A stretch of 64,000 bases of DNA from Saccharothrix longispora (GTDB taxonomy: Bacteria; Actinomycetota; Actinomycetes; Mycobacteriales; Pseudonocardiaceae), in the NCBI RefSeq assembly GCF_030852425.1, contig NZ_NSDM01000001.1:434001-498000 (forward strand), given 5' to 3'. Shown one piece after another: positions 1 to 8,917 of the stretch (position 1 is its first letter; each line of letters opens with the position of its first letter). Under the pieces are notes generated by a model. It was not told the DNA's origin. It ran no database searches and saw nothing but the letters and a program-made list of their open reading frames with translations. A program made the position numbers and the translations under genes.

Positions 1-137
1 GTGGTGCCGGGGGTCACCTGCGTCTCGGGGGTGACGCGGGCGACCTTGAACCGGACGTCGTCCTCCCACTCGCTGCCGCAGCCGACGAGCAGGGAACCCA
101 CCGCGAGGACGGCGACACACGCCTTCAGCGCCTTCAC
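1..137 (-). CDS. Putative lipoprotein, N-terminal part only
   Basis: This is the first 45 codons of a gene that runs off the left edge. It starts with GTG at 137 and encodes a short basic start (MKALKAC), a hydrophobic stretch and a lipobox (LLVGC, Cys at about residue 20), followed by an acidic segment (SEWEDDVRF). This is a typical actinobacterial lipoprotein signal, so the product should be anchored on the outer face of the membrane. It lies 14 nt downstream of the sterol-carrier-family gene on the same strand and may share its transcript. The mature domain is not visible, so no function is assigned. Confidence 0.75.
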   Translation of the reverse strand, partial: MKALKACVAVLAVGSLLVGCGSEWEDDVRFKVARVTPETQVTPGT

Positions 138-151
138 CCGACCGAGCTTAG

Positions 152-529
152 CTAGAAGCGCAGCAGCGGGAGGAGGTTCGAGAGGTCTGCCCTGCTGCCG
201 GAGGCGTTGACCTTCGCGCCGGCGAGCGCGTCCACCCAGGACAGACGGCCCACGGCCAGTTCCAGCCAGGTCCGGGGGTCGGTCTCGACCACGTTGGGCG
301 GGGTGCCGCGGGTGTGCCGGGGCCCCTCCACGCACTGCACGGCGGCGAACGGGGGCACGCGAACCTCCACGCTGCGGCCCGGGGCGGCGCGCTCCAGGGT
401 CCGCAGGGTGAGGCGCACCGCGGCGGCCAACTCCGGGCGGGCCGGCGGATCGGCCTCGCCGGTCAGCCAGGGCAGCACGGCTTCCACCGCGGCGCGCACC
501 TCGTGGGGGTCTACGGGCTTGGACGGCAC
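152..529 (-). CDS. Sterol carrier family protein (125 aa)
   Basis: The GTG start at 529 gives a 125-residue soluble protein. It resembles the small actinobacterial proteins annotated as sterol carrier family (SCP2-like fold), with the features [10 protein letters not shown] near residue 20 and [14 protein letters not shown] before a short basic tail. Family members usually sit next to purF/purM, which would lie just beyond the left edge; this fits the purine genes further right. The biochemical role of the family is not established. It follows the EspG-like gene by 23 nt on the same strand. The start is chosen because it precedes the conserved region directly; the ribosome-binding site is weak. 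Confidence 0.75.
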   Translation of the reverse strand: MPSKPVDPHEVRAAVEAVLPWLTGEADPPARPELAAAVRLTLRTLERAAPGRSVEVRVPPFAAVQCVEGPRHTRGTPPNVVETDPRTWLELAVGRLSWVDALAGAKVNASGSRADLSNLLPLLRF

Positions 530-552
530 GCCGCCCAGGCTAGCGCCGGGGG

Positions 553-1362
553 TCAGGGCTGCTTCGCGGCCCGCACGGCTTCCCCGAGCAGCTCCTCCAC
601 CTGGTGCACGAGCCGGCGCGAGTCGGTGGGGGTGAACGTCGACCACGGCTCGGACCCGTTGGACGCCCGCCGCTGCTGGAGGTAGCGGCCGTCCTCGGTG
701 TCGAAGAACGCGACCACGCGGTCGGGCCGGCAGCGCTTGCCGTACTTGTCCCGGGCCGCCGCGCCGAAGTTCCCGGTGTGCACGAGACCGGTGAACATCT
801 TCACCAGGGTCGTCGCGTCCTCCTGGCGCACGCCGTGCTCGCGCAGCGAGTTCTCCAGCGACTTGGGCGAGCCGTCGGACTTCTTCACGGCCGCTTCGAG
901 GTCGGCGCTGGGCATGGTGACCGAGTGGCCGGACCCGGCGGGGTGCGCGGGCAGCGCGCCCAGCACGGCGGCCGGCAGGCCGGAACCCGCGGCGTGCCGC
1001 AGGGTGAGCCGCGAGTCGGTCAGCGTGGCCAGCACGCCGTGGTCGCCGTTCGCCGCGGCCAGCAGGCGCACGCTCCTGCCGATCCACACCCGGCCGTCGA
1101 CCTCGCGCTCCGGGCGGGAGAGCAGCCGCAGCAGGTAGTCCAGTTCCGGGGCCAGGCCCCGAGGTCCGCCGAGGCCCCGCGCGGCGAGGCCGTCCCACGC
1201 GCGCCGCTCCAGGTCGGCCCGCTCCGCGTGCGTCTTCCCCGGCGAGGGCACCTTGACGACCAGTGGCATCTGCCCCAGGTCCAGGCGCTCCCAGAGCACG
1301 TCGAACTCCTCGGCGGAGAGCGTGATCGGCTCCCGCTCCGCCGACCCCCCGAAAAAGGTCAC
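553..1362 (-). CDS. ESX secretion-associated protein, EspG family (module A)
   Basis: The 269-residue product matches the EspG family: N-terminal strand pattern ([15 protein letters not shown]), a middle region with the ARGL...PEL segment, and a C-terminal part with [15 protein letters not shown] and a final WSTFTPTD segment. EspG proteins are cytosolic chaperones that bind the helical tip of PE/PPE substrates before export by type VII (ESX) secretion. Here the likely client is the PPE-like protein encoded just upstream on the same strand. The GTG start at 1362 gives MTFFGG. A perfect 16-bp hairpin lies in the gap between client and chaperone. A paralogue is at 37089-37853. No ESX core gene is present nearby. 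Confidence 0.85.
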   Translation of the reverse strand: MTFFGGSAEREPITLSAEEFDVLWERLDLGQMPLVVKVPSPGKTHAERADLERRAWDGLAARGLGGPRGLAPELDYLLRLLSRPEREVDGRVWIGRSVRLLAAANGDHGVLATLTDSRLTLRHAAGSGLPAAVLGALPAHPAGSGHSVTMPSADLEAAVKKSDGSPKSLENSLREHGVRQEDATTLVKMFTGLVHTGNFGAAARDKYGKRCRPDRVVAFFDTEDGRYLQQRRASNGSEPWSTFTPTDSRRLVHQVEELLGEAVRAAKQP

Positions 1363-1386
1363 CGCGATCCCCGTCCTCGAAGTCGG

Positions 1387-1422
1387 GCACGGGCCCGCGC
1401 CGTGGACGGCGCGGGCCCGTGC
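1387..1422 (-). terminator. Perfect 16-bp intercistronic hairpin
   Basis: The arms 1387-1402 and 1407-1422 are exact inverted repeats around a TGGA loop, and are almost pure G/C. The hairpin lies 15 nt after the stop of the PPE-like gene and 24 nt before the EspG start, with no T-run. It could end or attenuate the PPE-like transcript, or stabilise its 3' end. Confidence 0.6.
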
Positions 1423-1437
1423 ACCTCGACCACCACG

Positions 1438-2841
1438 CTACTGCTGGGGCACTTCCCCGATCACGGGCGGCGCGACGAGCCGGTCGTCGCCGAACACGTC
1501 GTTCGTCTCGACCAGGTAGTCGGCTGCCTTGTGCTCGATGTCGTCCTCGCCGTTGGCGCCCTGCCCGCCGACCATGCCACCGGCCACACCGGCGCCACGA
1601 CCACCCGCGCCGGGAGCGCCGGGCGCACCGGGACGACCGCCCGCCGGACCGCCGGGGCCGCCGGGGCCGAAGCCGCCGGGCATGCCCGGACCACCGGGGC
1701 GACCGGCCGCGCCGGGCCCGTGGGGACCGCCGGGCATCCCGCCGGGGCCGCCCGGGACACCGGGCATCCCGCCGGGGCCGCCGGGCATGCCGCGGAACTG
1801 GCCGGGGCCGCCGGGCATGCCACCGCGCGGACCGCCGCCGGGACCACCGGGAACGCCGGGACCGGGCAGGCCGGGGCGACCGCCCGTGGGCGGCAGGCCG
1901 GGCCGGACACCCGGACCGCCGGGGCCACCGGGCCCCTTGGGCGGGACCGGAACACCGTTGCCGGGCGGCTTCGGCGGGGTCCAGCCGGGCGGGAACGGGC
2001 CGCCGACGGGCGGCTTGGCGCCGGGCGGCGGGGTGGGCAGCGACGGCGGCGGCGTCGGCACGGGGTTCGGCGTCGGGTTCGCCCAGGACGGGTTGGTGGT
2101 GCCGCCCGTGGGCGGCTGGCCCGGAACCGGGTTGACCGGCGCGACGGGCGTGCCGGTCGACGGCGGCGCCCACGACGCGTGCGTGGTGCCGCCGCCCTGC
2201 TCGGGCGGCGTCCACGTCGGCGTGCTGCGGTACCCGGCGCTGGAGCTGTTGAACTCGCCCGCGCCCGCCGGCGGCGGCGTGTCGATGACGACCTTCGGCG
2301 GCGGCACGAACTCGCCCAGCGAGCCGCTGTTCCACTCGCTGTTGGACTGGTAGTTGTTCATCACCTCGACGGCCTTGGCCTCGGCGTTGTCCTGCGCCGC
2401 TTCCTGCCGCTCGTGGTCCTGCTGCTGCTGGATGACGTGCATCATCCCGATCGGGCCGGTCAGCGCGCCGAGGAGCTTGTCCCCGGTGGACGGGGCCTCG
2501 GTGGTCACCGGGACGGGCTCCGGCATCTCCTTGCGGGCGTCCGCGATGTACTCGCCCTGGAGCTGCGCGGACGTCTTCATCACGTCGGAGCCGCGCTGCG
2601 CGTCGGTGGCCCACTCGCCCAGCGGCGACAGGGCCGCCCGGGTCTCGGTCGCGCTGGAGCCCTCCCAGCTCGCGCCGAGCTTCTCCAGGCCCTGGTGGAT
2701 CGACGTGTCGATCTCGCCGAGCGCCTCGGACAGCGCCTTCCACTTGTCCTCGATGGGACGGGAGGCCGCCACGCCCGGACCGGAGTTGATCATGTTGTAC
2801 AGCTCGGGGTGCGCGTAACCGCGCCAGCGGTGGTCACCCAT
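1438..2841 (-). CDS. PPE-like ESX substrate with Gly/Pro-rich domain (module A)
   Basis: This is a 467-residue protein in two parts. Residues 1-190 are predicted helical and resemble the PPE/WXG-type helical hairpin: [11 protein letters not shown], then a central [10 protein letters not shown] with a W-x-G turn near residue 58, and long helices rich in Ala, Glu and Gln. From about residue 195 the chain becomes Pro/Thr- then Gly/Pro-rich and collagen-like. It closes with an acidic tail, [16 protein letters not shown]. No signal peptide is seen, as expected for a type VII substrate. The EspG gene is next downstream. A paralogue with the same architecture and a similar tail is at 37855-39189. 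ATG at 2841 is the start. The substrate role is inferred from family and neighbours. Confidence 0.75.
   Translation of the reverse strand: MGDHRWRGYAHPELYNMINSGPGVAASRPIEDKWKALSEALGEIDTSIHQGLEKLGASWEGSSATETRAALSPLGEWATDAQRGSDVMKTSAQLQGEYIADARKEMPEPVPVTTEAPSTGDKLLGALTGPIGMMHVIQQQQDHERQEAAQDNAEAKAVEVMNNYQSNSEWNSGSLGEFVPPPKVVIDTPPPAGAGEFNSSSAGYRSTPTWTPPEQGGGTTHASWAPPSTGTPVAPVNPVPGQPPTGGTTNPSWANPTPNPVPTPPPSLPTPPPGAKPPVGGPFPPGWTPPKPPGNGVPVPPKGPGGPGGPGVRPGLPPTGGRPGLPGPGVPGGPGGGPRGGMPGGPGQFRGMPGGPGGMPGVPGGPGGMPGGPHGPGAAGRPGGPGMPGGFGPGGPGGPAGGRPGAPGAPGAGGRGAGVAGGMVGGQGANGEDDIEHKAADYLVETNDVFGDDRLVAPPVIGEVPQQ
1575..1960 (-). repeat. Collagen-like Gly/Pro repeat tract in the PPE-like gene
   Basis: The coding strand repeats degenerate 6-15 nt units encoding GGP, GMPG and GGPGG blocks, giving a long low-complexity Gly/Pro/Met segment. 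Neighbouring copies are nearly identical at the DNA level (for example around 1735-1800), so the tract is likely to vary in length between strains. Confidence 0.7.
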
Positions 2842-2877
2842 GGTGCTCGCTCCCCTCGGGTGCGTTGGTCACGGTGT

Positions 2878-3267
2878 TCACTGGTTCTCGACGCGTCCCC
2901 AGGACGCGGTGTTGTCGCCCTCGACGCGGCGGTAGTCGGCCTCGATGGCGGTCAGCTGGTCCACGACGCCCCGCAGCTGCTCGCGGTAGGCCAGGATCGC
3001 GGTCAGCGCGGCCGAGTCGCCCGCCTCGAAGGTGTCCTGGTTGAACTTGTCCGCCGTCTCCTGGCTCACCGGGTCGCCTGCCCAGCGACGCGCGCGCAGC
3101 GCCGGCTTGGCGTCCTGCAACTGGGCGTCGAGGCGGTCCAGCGCGTCCGTGAACACCTTGCGGGCTTCCGGGATCGCCGAGGGCTGGATGCTCAGCTTCT
3201 GCTGCGTCCCGCTGTAGTCCGGGAGCGACTGCGTCGAACCCCCGCCACCACCATCCGCGATGAACAC
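2878..3267 (-). CDS. WXG100-like ESX-associated helical protein (module A)
   Basis: The 129-residue product has no signal peptide and is predicted to be mostly helical, except for a Gly-rich start (ADGGGGGS). A helical pair spans about residues 30-65 and 75-120, with a short turn at RARRWAGDP. It resembles the protein at 39797-40252 in layout: a segment after a polar linker, an ETADKFNQ-like helix start, and a final helix with QLRGVVDQL. Both lie directly before a PPE-like gene, so a PE- or WXG100-like partner role is the best inference. GTG at 3267 follows a strong GAGGAGGG ribosome-binding site. The gap to the PPE-like start is 36 nt. Confidence 0.6.
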   Translation of the reverse strand: MFIADGGGGGSTQSLPDYSGTQQKLSIQPSAIPEARKVFTDALDRLDAQLQDAKPALRARRWAGDPVSQETADKFNQDTFEAGDSAALTAILAYREQLRGVVDQLTAIEADYRRVEGDNTASWGRVENQ

Positions 3268-3373
3268 GACTCACCCTCCTCAGTGCCGCACACACCCCAC
3301 CGTGTGCATTCGGGACGACTCTAGCTCTGATGCGTGACGCCGGTACGCGGTTCCGCCTCCGGAGGGAGTAGTC

Positions 3374-3976
3374 CTACCCGTTCACGAGCGTCTCGACGAC
3401 GGCCCCGGCGACCTGCGGCGCGAGCCGGCACAGCTCCTCCTGGGGCGTGCCCTCGAAGCCGGCGACCTGGACGTCGGCCATCTGCCCGTCGGAGACGTCC
3501 ACCCCCAGGTAGCAGGTCTGGGGGTCCTCCGGCGAGCTGCCGAGCACGGCGGGGAAGCCCGCGACCTGGAGCTCCTGCGCCTCCACGTCGAAGCTGCCGT
3601 CGGTGTACCAGGCGATGCCGGTGGTCGTGACGGCGGTGACGCGCACGCCGTACTTCCGGTCCCCGCGCAGGAAGTCGCAGGTCGGCGACTGGTAGACGGT
3701 GGACGTGCTCGCCCGCGGCGGGCGGTCGAGGCCGAACGCGGCGCGCTGCGCCTCGGTCAGCAGCGCGCACGGGTCGGACTTCCCGAGGTCGATCGCCTTC
3801 GGCCGGTCGGCGGGCTTCCCGGCGCTCGACCCGGAGGTCGGGGCGGCCGAGGTCGGGGCGGTCGAGCCCGACGCGCTCGTCGGGGTGGGGCCGCCGGCGG
3901 TCCCGGAACCGCCCGTGGTCTCGGAGCAGCCCGTGAGCAGGGCCAGGGCGGCGAGCAGCGGCACGACACGGCGCAT
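3374..3976 (-). CDS. DUF3558-type lipoprotein (module A)
   Basis: ATG at 3976 starts a lipoprotein signal with the lipobox LLTGC (Cys about residue 17). A Ser/Thr/Gly/Pro linker runs to about residue 60, followed by a globular domain with DPCALLTEAQRAA and a Cys-containing core (SPTCDFLRG), ending in CRLAPQVAGAVVETL. This order matches DUF3558 proteins, which in actinobacteria accompany ESX-associated PPE/EspG loci. The function is unknown; it sits outside the membrane. It is the first gene of module A. A second member is at 39199-39813 in module B. Confidence 0.8.
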   Translation of the reverse strand: MRRVVPLLAALALLTGCSETTGGSGTAGGPTPTSASGSTAPTSAAPTSGSSAGKPADRPKAIDLGKSDPCALLTEAQRAAFGLDRPPRASTSTVYQSPTCDFLRGDRKYGVRVTAVTTTGIAWYTDGSFDVEAQELQVAGFPAVLGSSPEDPQTCYLGVDVSDGQMADVQVAGFEGTPQEELCRLAPQVAGAVVETLVNG

Positions 3977-4031
3977 GGGCCGAACGTAGCGGATCGGCGT
4001 CACCCACGAGGTCCACTCCCGCCGGTCCCGC

Positions 4032-5975
4032 TCAGCGGCAGCCCGCGTAGCGGCACGCCACGACGGCCGGCCGCTCGACCGGCGCGCCCGCGTCGATCGA
4101 CCACGCCAGCCGCACGTACTGGGCGTGCGTCCAGGCCAGCGGTGTGGCCGACGTCGTCCCGCGCCCGCGCCACACCTGCTCGGGCAGCATCCGGCCGGCG
4201 TTGGCGGCGGTGGCCATGTCGGCGAGGCGGCCCCGGGCCGCGCGGTGGTCGCCCGCGAGCAGCTCGTACTCGCCGCGCTCGCCCGCGAAGATCGGCCACG
4301 TGCGGCCGTACGTGCGGGTGCCGTCCGAATGGATGTTCCACGGGCCGCCGTCGGCGCGCTCGCCGTACCCGTCACCGTTGTAGCGGTGCCAGAAGCGGCC
4401 CACCTTCAGCTGCTCGTCGACGACCCGCACGGTGTTGCGCACGACCGGGTCGTCGTGCGGGCGGACGCCGAGGCGCACCAGTTCGAGGAAGCTCGGGTCC
4501 ACGGCGGCCCGCTGGTCGATCTCCACCGGGTGGTTGTCGCCGGGGTTGTAGGTGGTGCCCGCGTCGGGCTCGCCGTCCTTGGTGAGCCGCAGGTAGTAGG
4601 GCTTCGCGGAGAACGGCCCGGTGCGCGTCACCGTCCACTCCTCCACGCGGCGCTCCCACTCGTCGGCGATGCCGAGGTACCGCGCGGCACGCGGGTCGCC
4701 CGCCCGCCGGAGCAGGTCGGCCAGGCACACCAGGCCGGCGATCTCGGCGGCGATCGTGCCGGGCGAGTAGCCGCTCTGGTTCTCCCAGCGCTCCTGCTGC
4801 GTGAACGGGGCGTCCGGTTGGGACACCATGAACTCCGCCGCCCTCACGAGTCCGTCCAGTGTGGACCGGTCGGTGCGGCCGAGCAGGTGGGCCAGCAGCA
4901 TCGGCGCGGCCTGCTCGTCCTGCTGGACGTTCGTCCAGTAGGGCTCGCCGGTGACGCGGGTGTTCTGCGGGAGGTGGCCGTCGGGCTGCTGCTGGACCCG
5001 CAGCATGAAGTCGAGGGCGCGGTCGGCGGCGGCGCGGTCGCCGGCGGCGAGCAGCGCGCTCGCCACCTGGTACTGGTCGCGCGGCCAGACCAGCGCGTAG
5101 GAGCCGAACTCGGGCGCGATCCCCCGGTCGAAGCCGAACGCCCACGGGAAGCCGGGGGAGGCGACGAACGCGCCGGGGTTGCGCTTGTCCTCGGTGGCGG
5201 CGAGCACGAGCACCGACGTGTCGTAGAGCGCGCGGTCGGCGGACCTCGGCCGCGCCAGGGACCCGAGGTAGTCCTCCCAGCCCCGGTCGTAGCGGCGGGC
5301 GTGCCGGGCGAAGCCCTCCGCCAGCGACGACCGGGCGGTGCCCAGCGCCTCCCGCGGCGTGGTCCCGAACCCCAGGGACAGGGTGGTGCGCCGGTCGCGG
5401 ACGCCGTCGACGCGCAGGTCGCCGGTCTGGATGACGTTGCCGGTGGTGGACCCGCGCGGGGTGATGCCCTCGTCGGACACCAGGGCGCCGGCGGCGTGGT
5501 CGTCCCGGGCGACCAGCGCGTCCGGCTGGTCCACGGCCGAGTCGTCGTCGCCGTCGCGCGACAGGTTCGGGTCGAACACGACCTGCGCGGTGACGGGCCG
5601 GTCGGCGTGCAGCTCCACGTCCGCCAGCACCGCGGCGCGGCCCGGGTCGGTGGTCCAGGTGAACGACGCCCGCCACCCCTCGCCCCGGAAGACCTGCCGG
5701 AAGCGCAGCCTGCCGACGGGTTCGGTGCGCGGGTCGGCCGCCTCCCGCCCATCGACCACCAGCTTCAGGTCGCGCGTCGCCGGCGTGCTCAGGTCGGGGT
5801 AGAAGACCTCGGTGAGGCCCGTGCGGCCGAGGGTGAACCACACCGGGCTCCCGGCCTGGCGGGCCGTGCCGAAGCCCACTTTGTCGGCCGGCGCGTAGGT
5901 GGCCGGTGGACCGGGGACGGTCAGCGCGGTGGCCAGCAGCGCCGCGATCGTCGGCGTCACGCCTAACGGGGTCAT
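4032..5975 (-). CDS. GH15 glucoamylase-type glucosidase, secreted
   Basis: The roughly 647-residue protein has a hydrophobic N-terminus resembling a signal peptide (AALLATALTVPG). It then has a beta-sandwich N-terminal domain (about residues 30-270, as in bacterial glucoamylases and glucodextranases) and an (alpha/alpha)6 barrel. Barrel landmarks are WPRDQYQVASALL, RWENQSGYSPGT (region of the proposed acid) and WPIFAGERGEYEL (region of the proposed base). It should release glucose from the non-reducing ends of alpha-glucans outside the cell. ATG at 5975 or GTG at 5960 could start it; neither has a clear ribosome-binding site. It is divergent from another GH15 gene across only 57 bp, so the two probably share control. 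Confidence 0.8.
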   Translation of the reverse strand: MTPLGVTPTIAALLATALTVPGPPATYAPADKVGFGTARQAGSPVWFTLGRTGLTEVFYPDLSTPATRDLKLVVDGREAADPRTEPVGRLRFRQVFRGEGWRASFTWTTDPGRAAVLADVELHADRPVTAQVVFDPNLSRDGDDDSAVDQPDALVARDDHAAGALVSDEGITPRGSTTGNVIQTGDLRVDGVRDRRTTLSLGFGTTPREALGTARSSLAEGFARHARRYDRGWEDYLGSLARPRSADRALYDTSVLVLAATEDKRNPGAFVASPGFPWAFGFDRGIAPEFGSYALVWPRDQYQVASALLAAGDRAAADRALDFMLRVQQQPDGHLPQNTRVTGEPYWTNVQQDEQAAPMLLAHLLGRTDRSTLDGLVRAAEFMVSQPDAPFTQQERWENQSGYSPGTIAAEIAGLVCLADLLRRAGDPRAARYLGIADEWERRVEEWTVTRTGPFSAKPYYLRLTKDGEPDAGTTYNPGDNHPVEIDQRAAVDPSFLELVRLGVRPHDDPVVRNTVRVVDEQLKVGRFWHRYNGDGYGERADGGPWNIHSDGTRTYGRTWPIFAGERGEYELLAGDHRAARGRLADMATAANAGRMLPEQVWRGRGTTSATPLAWTHAQYVRLAWSIDAGAPVERPAVVACRYAGCR

Positions 5976-6032
5976 GGGGGTGGGGTGCGCAGCACCGAGC
6001 GCGCTCAAACGGGTGACCGTAACCTCGGCGGC

Positions 6033-7880
6033 GTGACGGACACGGGACCTGGGCTGATCGAGGACTACGCGCTGCTGTCGGACCTGCGGACCGCCGCCCT
6101 GGTGGGGCGCGACGGGTCGATCGACTGGTTGTGCATGCCGCGGTTCGACTCGCCGTCGTGCTTCTCGCGGCTGCTGGGCACGGAGGACGACGGCCACTGG
6201 CGGATCACGCCGACGGGCGAGGTCCGGTCGGTGACGCGGTCCTACCGCGACGGCAGCCTCGTGCTGGAGACGGTGTTCGAGACGGTCGACGGCGTGGTCA
6301 GGCTGATCGACACGATGCCGCCCGAGCAGGACCACTGGGACGCCGACACGCGTGTCGTGCGCGTGCTGGAGGGCGTGTCCGGGCAGGTCGAGATGACGTT
6401 CCGGTGGGTTCTGCGGTTCGCGTACGGCGACTCGGTGCCGTGGGTGCGGCGCGGCGAGCGGGACGGGCAGGAGTGCGTCGTCGCGCTCGCCGGGCCGTCC
6501 GCCGTGGCGCTGTACGGCGACCGCCTGCCGTACCGGGTGCCGGGGGTGCGCGCCCACGAGGCCGTGTTCACGGTCTCCGCCGGCGAGCGGCTGTCGTGGG
6601 TGATGGAGTTCGCCTACTCGCCGGACGAGCCGCCCGCGCCGGTCGACCCGGTCGCCGAGGTCGCGCGGTCCGAGGCGTTCTGGCTGGACTGGTCCTCGCG
6701 CATCGCCTACGACGGGCCGCACGCGGACGCCGTGCGCCGGTCGCTGATCACGCTGAAGGGCCTGTCGTACGCGCCGACCGGCGGGATCGTGGCCGCGCCG
6801 ACCACGTCGCTGCCCGAGACGCTCGGCGGCGGGCGGAACTGGGACTACCGGTACTGCTGGCTGCGCGACGCCACGTTCACGCTGCTCGCGCTGGACAACT
6901 TCGGCTGCACCGACGAGGCGCTGGCGTGGCGGAAGTGGCTGCTGCGCGCCGTGGCGGGCGACCCGGCGGACCTCCAGATCATGTACGGCCTCGGCGGTGA
7001 GCGGCACCTCGTCGAGTGGGAGGTCGACTGGCTGTCCGGGTACCAGGGCGCGCGGCCCGTGCGGATCGGCAACGCCGCGTACCGGCAGCTCCAGCTCGAC
7101 GTGTACGGCGAGGTCATGGACGCCCTGCACCTGGCGCGCGAGCGCGGGCTGGGCGAGACGCCGGACTCGTGGGCCATGCAGCGCGGCATGATGCGGCACC
7201 TGGAGACGGTGTGGCAGATGCCCGACAAGGGGCTGTGGGAGGTGCGCGGGCCGGACCGGCACTTCACCCACTCGCGGGTGATGCTGTGGGTGGCGTTCGA
7301 CCGGGCCGTGCGGGCGGTCGAGGAGTTCGGCCTGCCGGGTCCGGTGGACCGGTGGCGGGAGCTGCGCGACGAGGTCCGCGACGAGGTGCTGGCCAAGGGC
7401 TGGAACGCCTCGCTGGGCTCGTTCACCCAGTACTACGGCGGCACGGAGCTGGACGCGGCGACGCTGCTGATCCCGGCCGTCGGGTTCCTGCCCGGCGACG
7501 ACCCGAGGGTGCTCGGCACGCTGGAGGCGGTGGCGCGGGTGCTCAAGCGCGGCGACCTCGTGGACCGGTACGAGACCGGGCCGGGTGAGTCCGAAGTGGA
7601 CGGCCTGGCGGGTGTCGAGGGAAGCTTCCTGGCGTGCTCGTTCTGGTACGTCGACGCGCTCGCGTTGGCCGGGCGGCGCGAGGAGGCGCAGGCGATGTTC
7701 GACCGCTTGGTGGGGTTGGCGAACGACGTGGGGCTGCTGGCCGAGGAGTACGACTCCTCGTCGGGGCGGATGACCGGGAACTTCCCGCAGGCGTTCAGCC
7801 ACCTGGCGCTGGTCAACAGCGCGGCCGTGCTGTTCGGCGGGCACACCCGCGAGGAGCGCGACCGCGGCGGCGTCGCGTGA
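6033..7880 (+). CDS. GH15 family glycosidase (trehalase/glucoamylase type), cytosolic
   Basis: The 615-residue protein has no signal peptide. It starts with the family hallmark IEDYALLSDLRTAALVG and GSIDWLCMPRFDSP. The barrel carries GGGRNWDYRYCWLRD (about residue 267), EVRGPDRHFTHSR and a late GVEGSFLACSFW. Proteins with this layout include the GH15 trehalases of mycobacteria as well as glucan glucosidases, so the substrate (trehalose or short alpha-glucans) cannot be settled from sequence. GTG at 6033 is placed just before the conserved start. The last bases overlap the start of the glucose dehydrogenase gene (GTGA), implying coupled translation and a joint role in glucose release and oxidation. 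Confidence 0.85.
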   Translation: MTDTGPGLIEDYALLSDLRTAALVGRDGSIDWLCMPRFDSPSCFSRLLGTEDDGHWRITPTGEVRSVTRSYRDGSLVLETVFETVDGVVRLIDTMPPEQDHWDADTRVVRVLEGVSGQVEMTFRWVLRFAYGDSVPWVRRGERDGQECVVALAGPSAVALYGDRLPYRVPGVRAHEAVFTVSAGERLSWVMEFAYSPDEPPAPVDPVAEVARSEAFWLDWSSRIAYDGPHADAVRRSLITLKGLSYAPTGGIVAAPTTSLPETLGGGRNWDYRYCWLRDATFTLLALDNFGCTDEALAWRKWLLRAVAGDPADLQIMYGLGGERHLVEWEVDWLSGYQGARPVRIGNAAYRQLQLDVYGEVMDALHLARERGLGETPDSWAMQRGMMRHLETVWQMPDKGLWEVRGPDRHFTHSRVMLWVAFDRAVRAVEEFGLPGPVDRWRELRDEVRDEVLAKGWNASLGSFTQYYGGTELDAATLLIPAVGFLPGDDPRVLGTLEAVARVLKRGDLVDRYETGPGESEVDGLAGVEGSFLACSFWYVDALALAGRREEAQAMFDRLVGLANDVGLLAEEYDSSSGRMTGNFPQAFSHLALVNSAAVLFGGHTREERDRGGVA

Positions 7881-8899
7881 GGGCGGCGGAGGTCGTGCCG
7901 GGCGAGCCCGACGAGTCGCGGGTCGTCGACCGGCCGGAACCGGAGGCGGCGGGCGACCTGCTCGTCGAGGGCCTGCTGGCGGGCGTGTGCGGCACGGACG
8001 TGGAGATCGTCCGCGACGGCTTCGGCACGCTGCCGCCCGGTCGGGACCGGATGGTGCCGTTCCACGAGTCGCTCGGCCGGGTGATCAGCAGCCCGACGCC
8101 GGACTTCGCGCCCGGAGACCTGGTGGTGGGCGTGGTGCGGCGGCCCGACCCCGAGCCGTGCCCGGCGTGCGCGGTGGACGCCTGGGACTTCTGCCGCAAC
8201 GGCCGCTACACCGAGCGCGGCATCAAGGAGCTGGACGGCTACGGCGCGCAGCGCTGGACCGTGCCGCCGAAGTTCGCGATCGCGCTCGACGCCGGGCTCG
8301 GCGACGCGGGCGTCCTCACCGAACCGGCGTCCGTGGTGGCCAAGGCGTGGGCGCAGGCCGAGGCCGCCGCCGCGCGCGCCCACCTGCCGGTCCGCACCGC
8401 GCTGATCACCGGCGCCGGCCCGATCGGCCTGCTCGCCGCGCTGCTCGGCGTGCAGCGGGGGCTCGACGTGCACGTGGTGGACCGCGTCACCGACGGCCGC
8501 AAGCCCGACCTCGTCACCGCCCTGGGCGCCACCTACCACCCCGACGTCGACCGGGTCGGCGTCGACGTGGACGTGGCGGTCGAGTGCACCGGCGTGGCCC
8601 CGCTGGTCTGGGAGTGCGCCCGCCGCGCCTCGGTCACCGTGCTGGCGGGCATCGCGGGCGAGCACGACCCCGTGCCGCTGGACCCGCACGTGTTCGACGA
8701 GGTGGTGCTGGGCAACAAGGCGCTGGTCGGCACCGTCAACGCGGGCCTGCCGGACTACCGGGCGGCGGCCGACGCGCTGGCCGACGCGCCGGCGGCGTGG
8801 CTGAACGGCCTGATCACCCGCCGCGTGCCGCTGGAGCGCTTCACCGAGGCGTTCGAGAAGGGCGAGGACGACGTGAAGGTGGTCGTGGACCTGGCCTGA
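7877..8899 (+). CDS. Zinc-type glucose 1-dehydrogenase-like MDR enzyme
   Basis: This is a 340-residue medium-chain dehydrogenase of the glucose dehydrogenase subgroup. The catalytic zinc region shows GVCGTD (about residue 38) and a following FHESLGRV. The structural-zinc loop is PCPACAVDAWDFC. The Rossmann fold has TGAGPIGLLAALLG near residue 180, and the C-terminal end has the form found in the glucose dehydrogenase family. The likely reaction is NAD(P)-dependent oxidation of glucose to gluconolactone. GTG at 7877 overlaps the upstream GH15 stop by 4 nt. The context (sugar released, then oxidised) supports the call, but other sugars or polyols are possible. Confidence 0.8.
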   Translation: MRAAEVVPGEPDESRVVDRPEPEAAGDLLVEGLLAGVCGTDVEIVRDGFGTLPPGRDRMVPFHESLGRVISSPTPDFAPGDLVVGVVRRPDPEPCPACAVDAWDFCRNGRYTERGIKELDGYGAQRWTVPPKFAIALDAGLGDAGVLTEPASVVAKAWAQAEAAAARAHLPVRTALITGAGPIGLLAALLGVQRGLDVHVVDRVTDGRKPDLVTALGATYHPDVDRVGVDVDVAVECTGVAPLVWECARRASVTVLAGIAGEHDPVPLDPHVFDEVVLGNKALVGTVNAGLPDYRAAADALADAPAAWLNGLITRRVPLERFTEAFEKGEDDVKVVVDLA

Positions 8900-8917
8900 A
8901 CCGGTCCGGCCCGGCGG

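Noticed and set aside
1..210. A plus-strand open frame at the left edge
   Set aside because: The minus strand encodes a clear lipoprotein signal over 1-137, so the plus frame is a shadow.
1600..1990. The repeat tract as a mobile or CRISPR-like element
   Set aside because: The repeats are in frame with a Gly/Pro-rich protein domain and have no spacers.
4032..7844. A very long minus-strand open frame continuing from the GH15 gene through 7844
   Set aside because: Beyond 5975 it is antisense to the second GH15 gene and shows only His/Arg/Pro-rich composition without family motifs.
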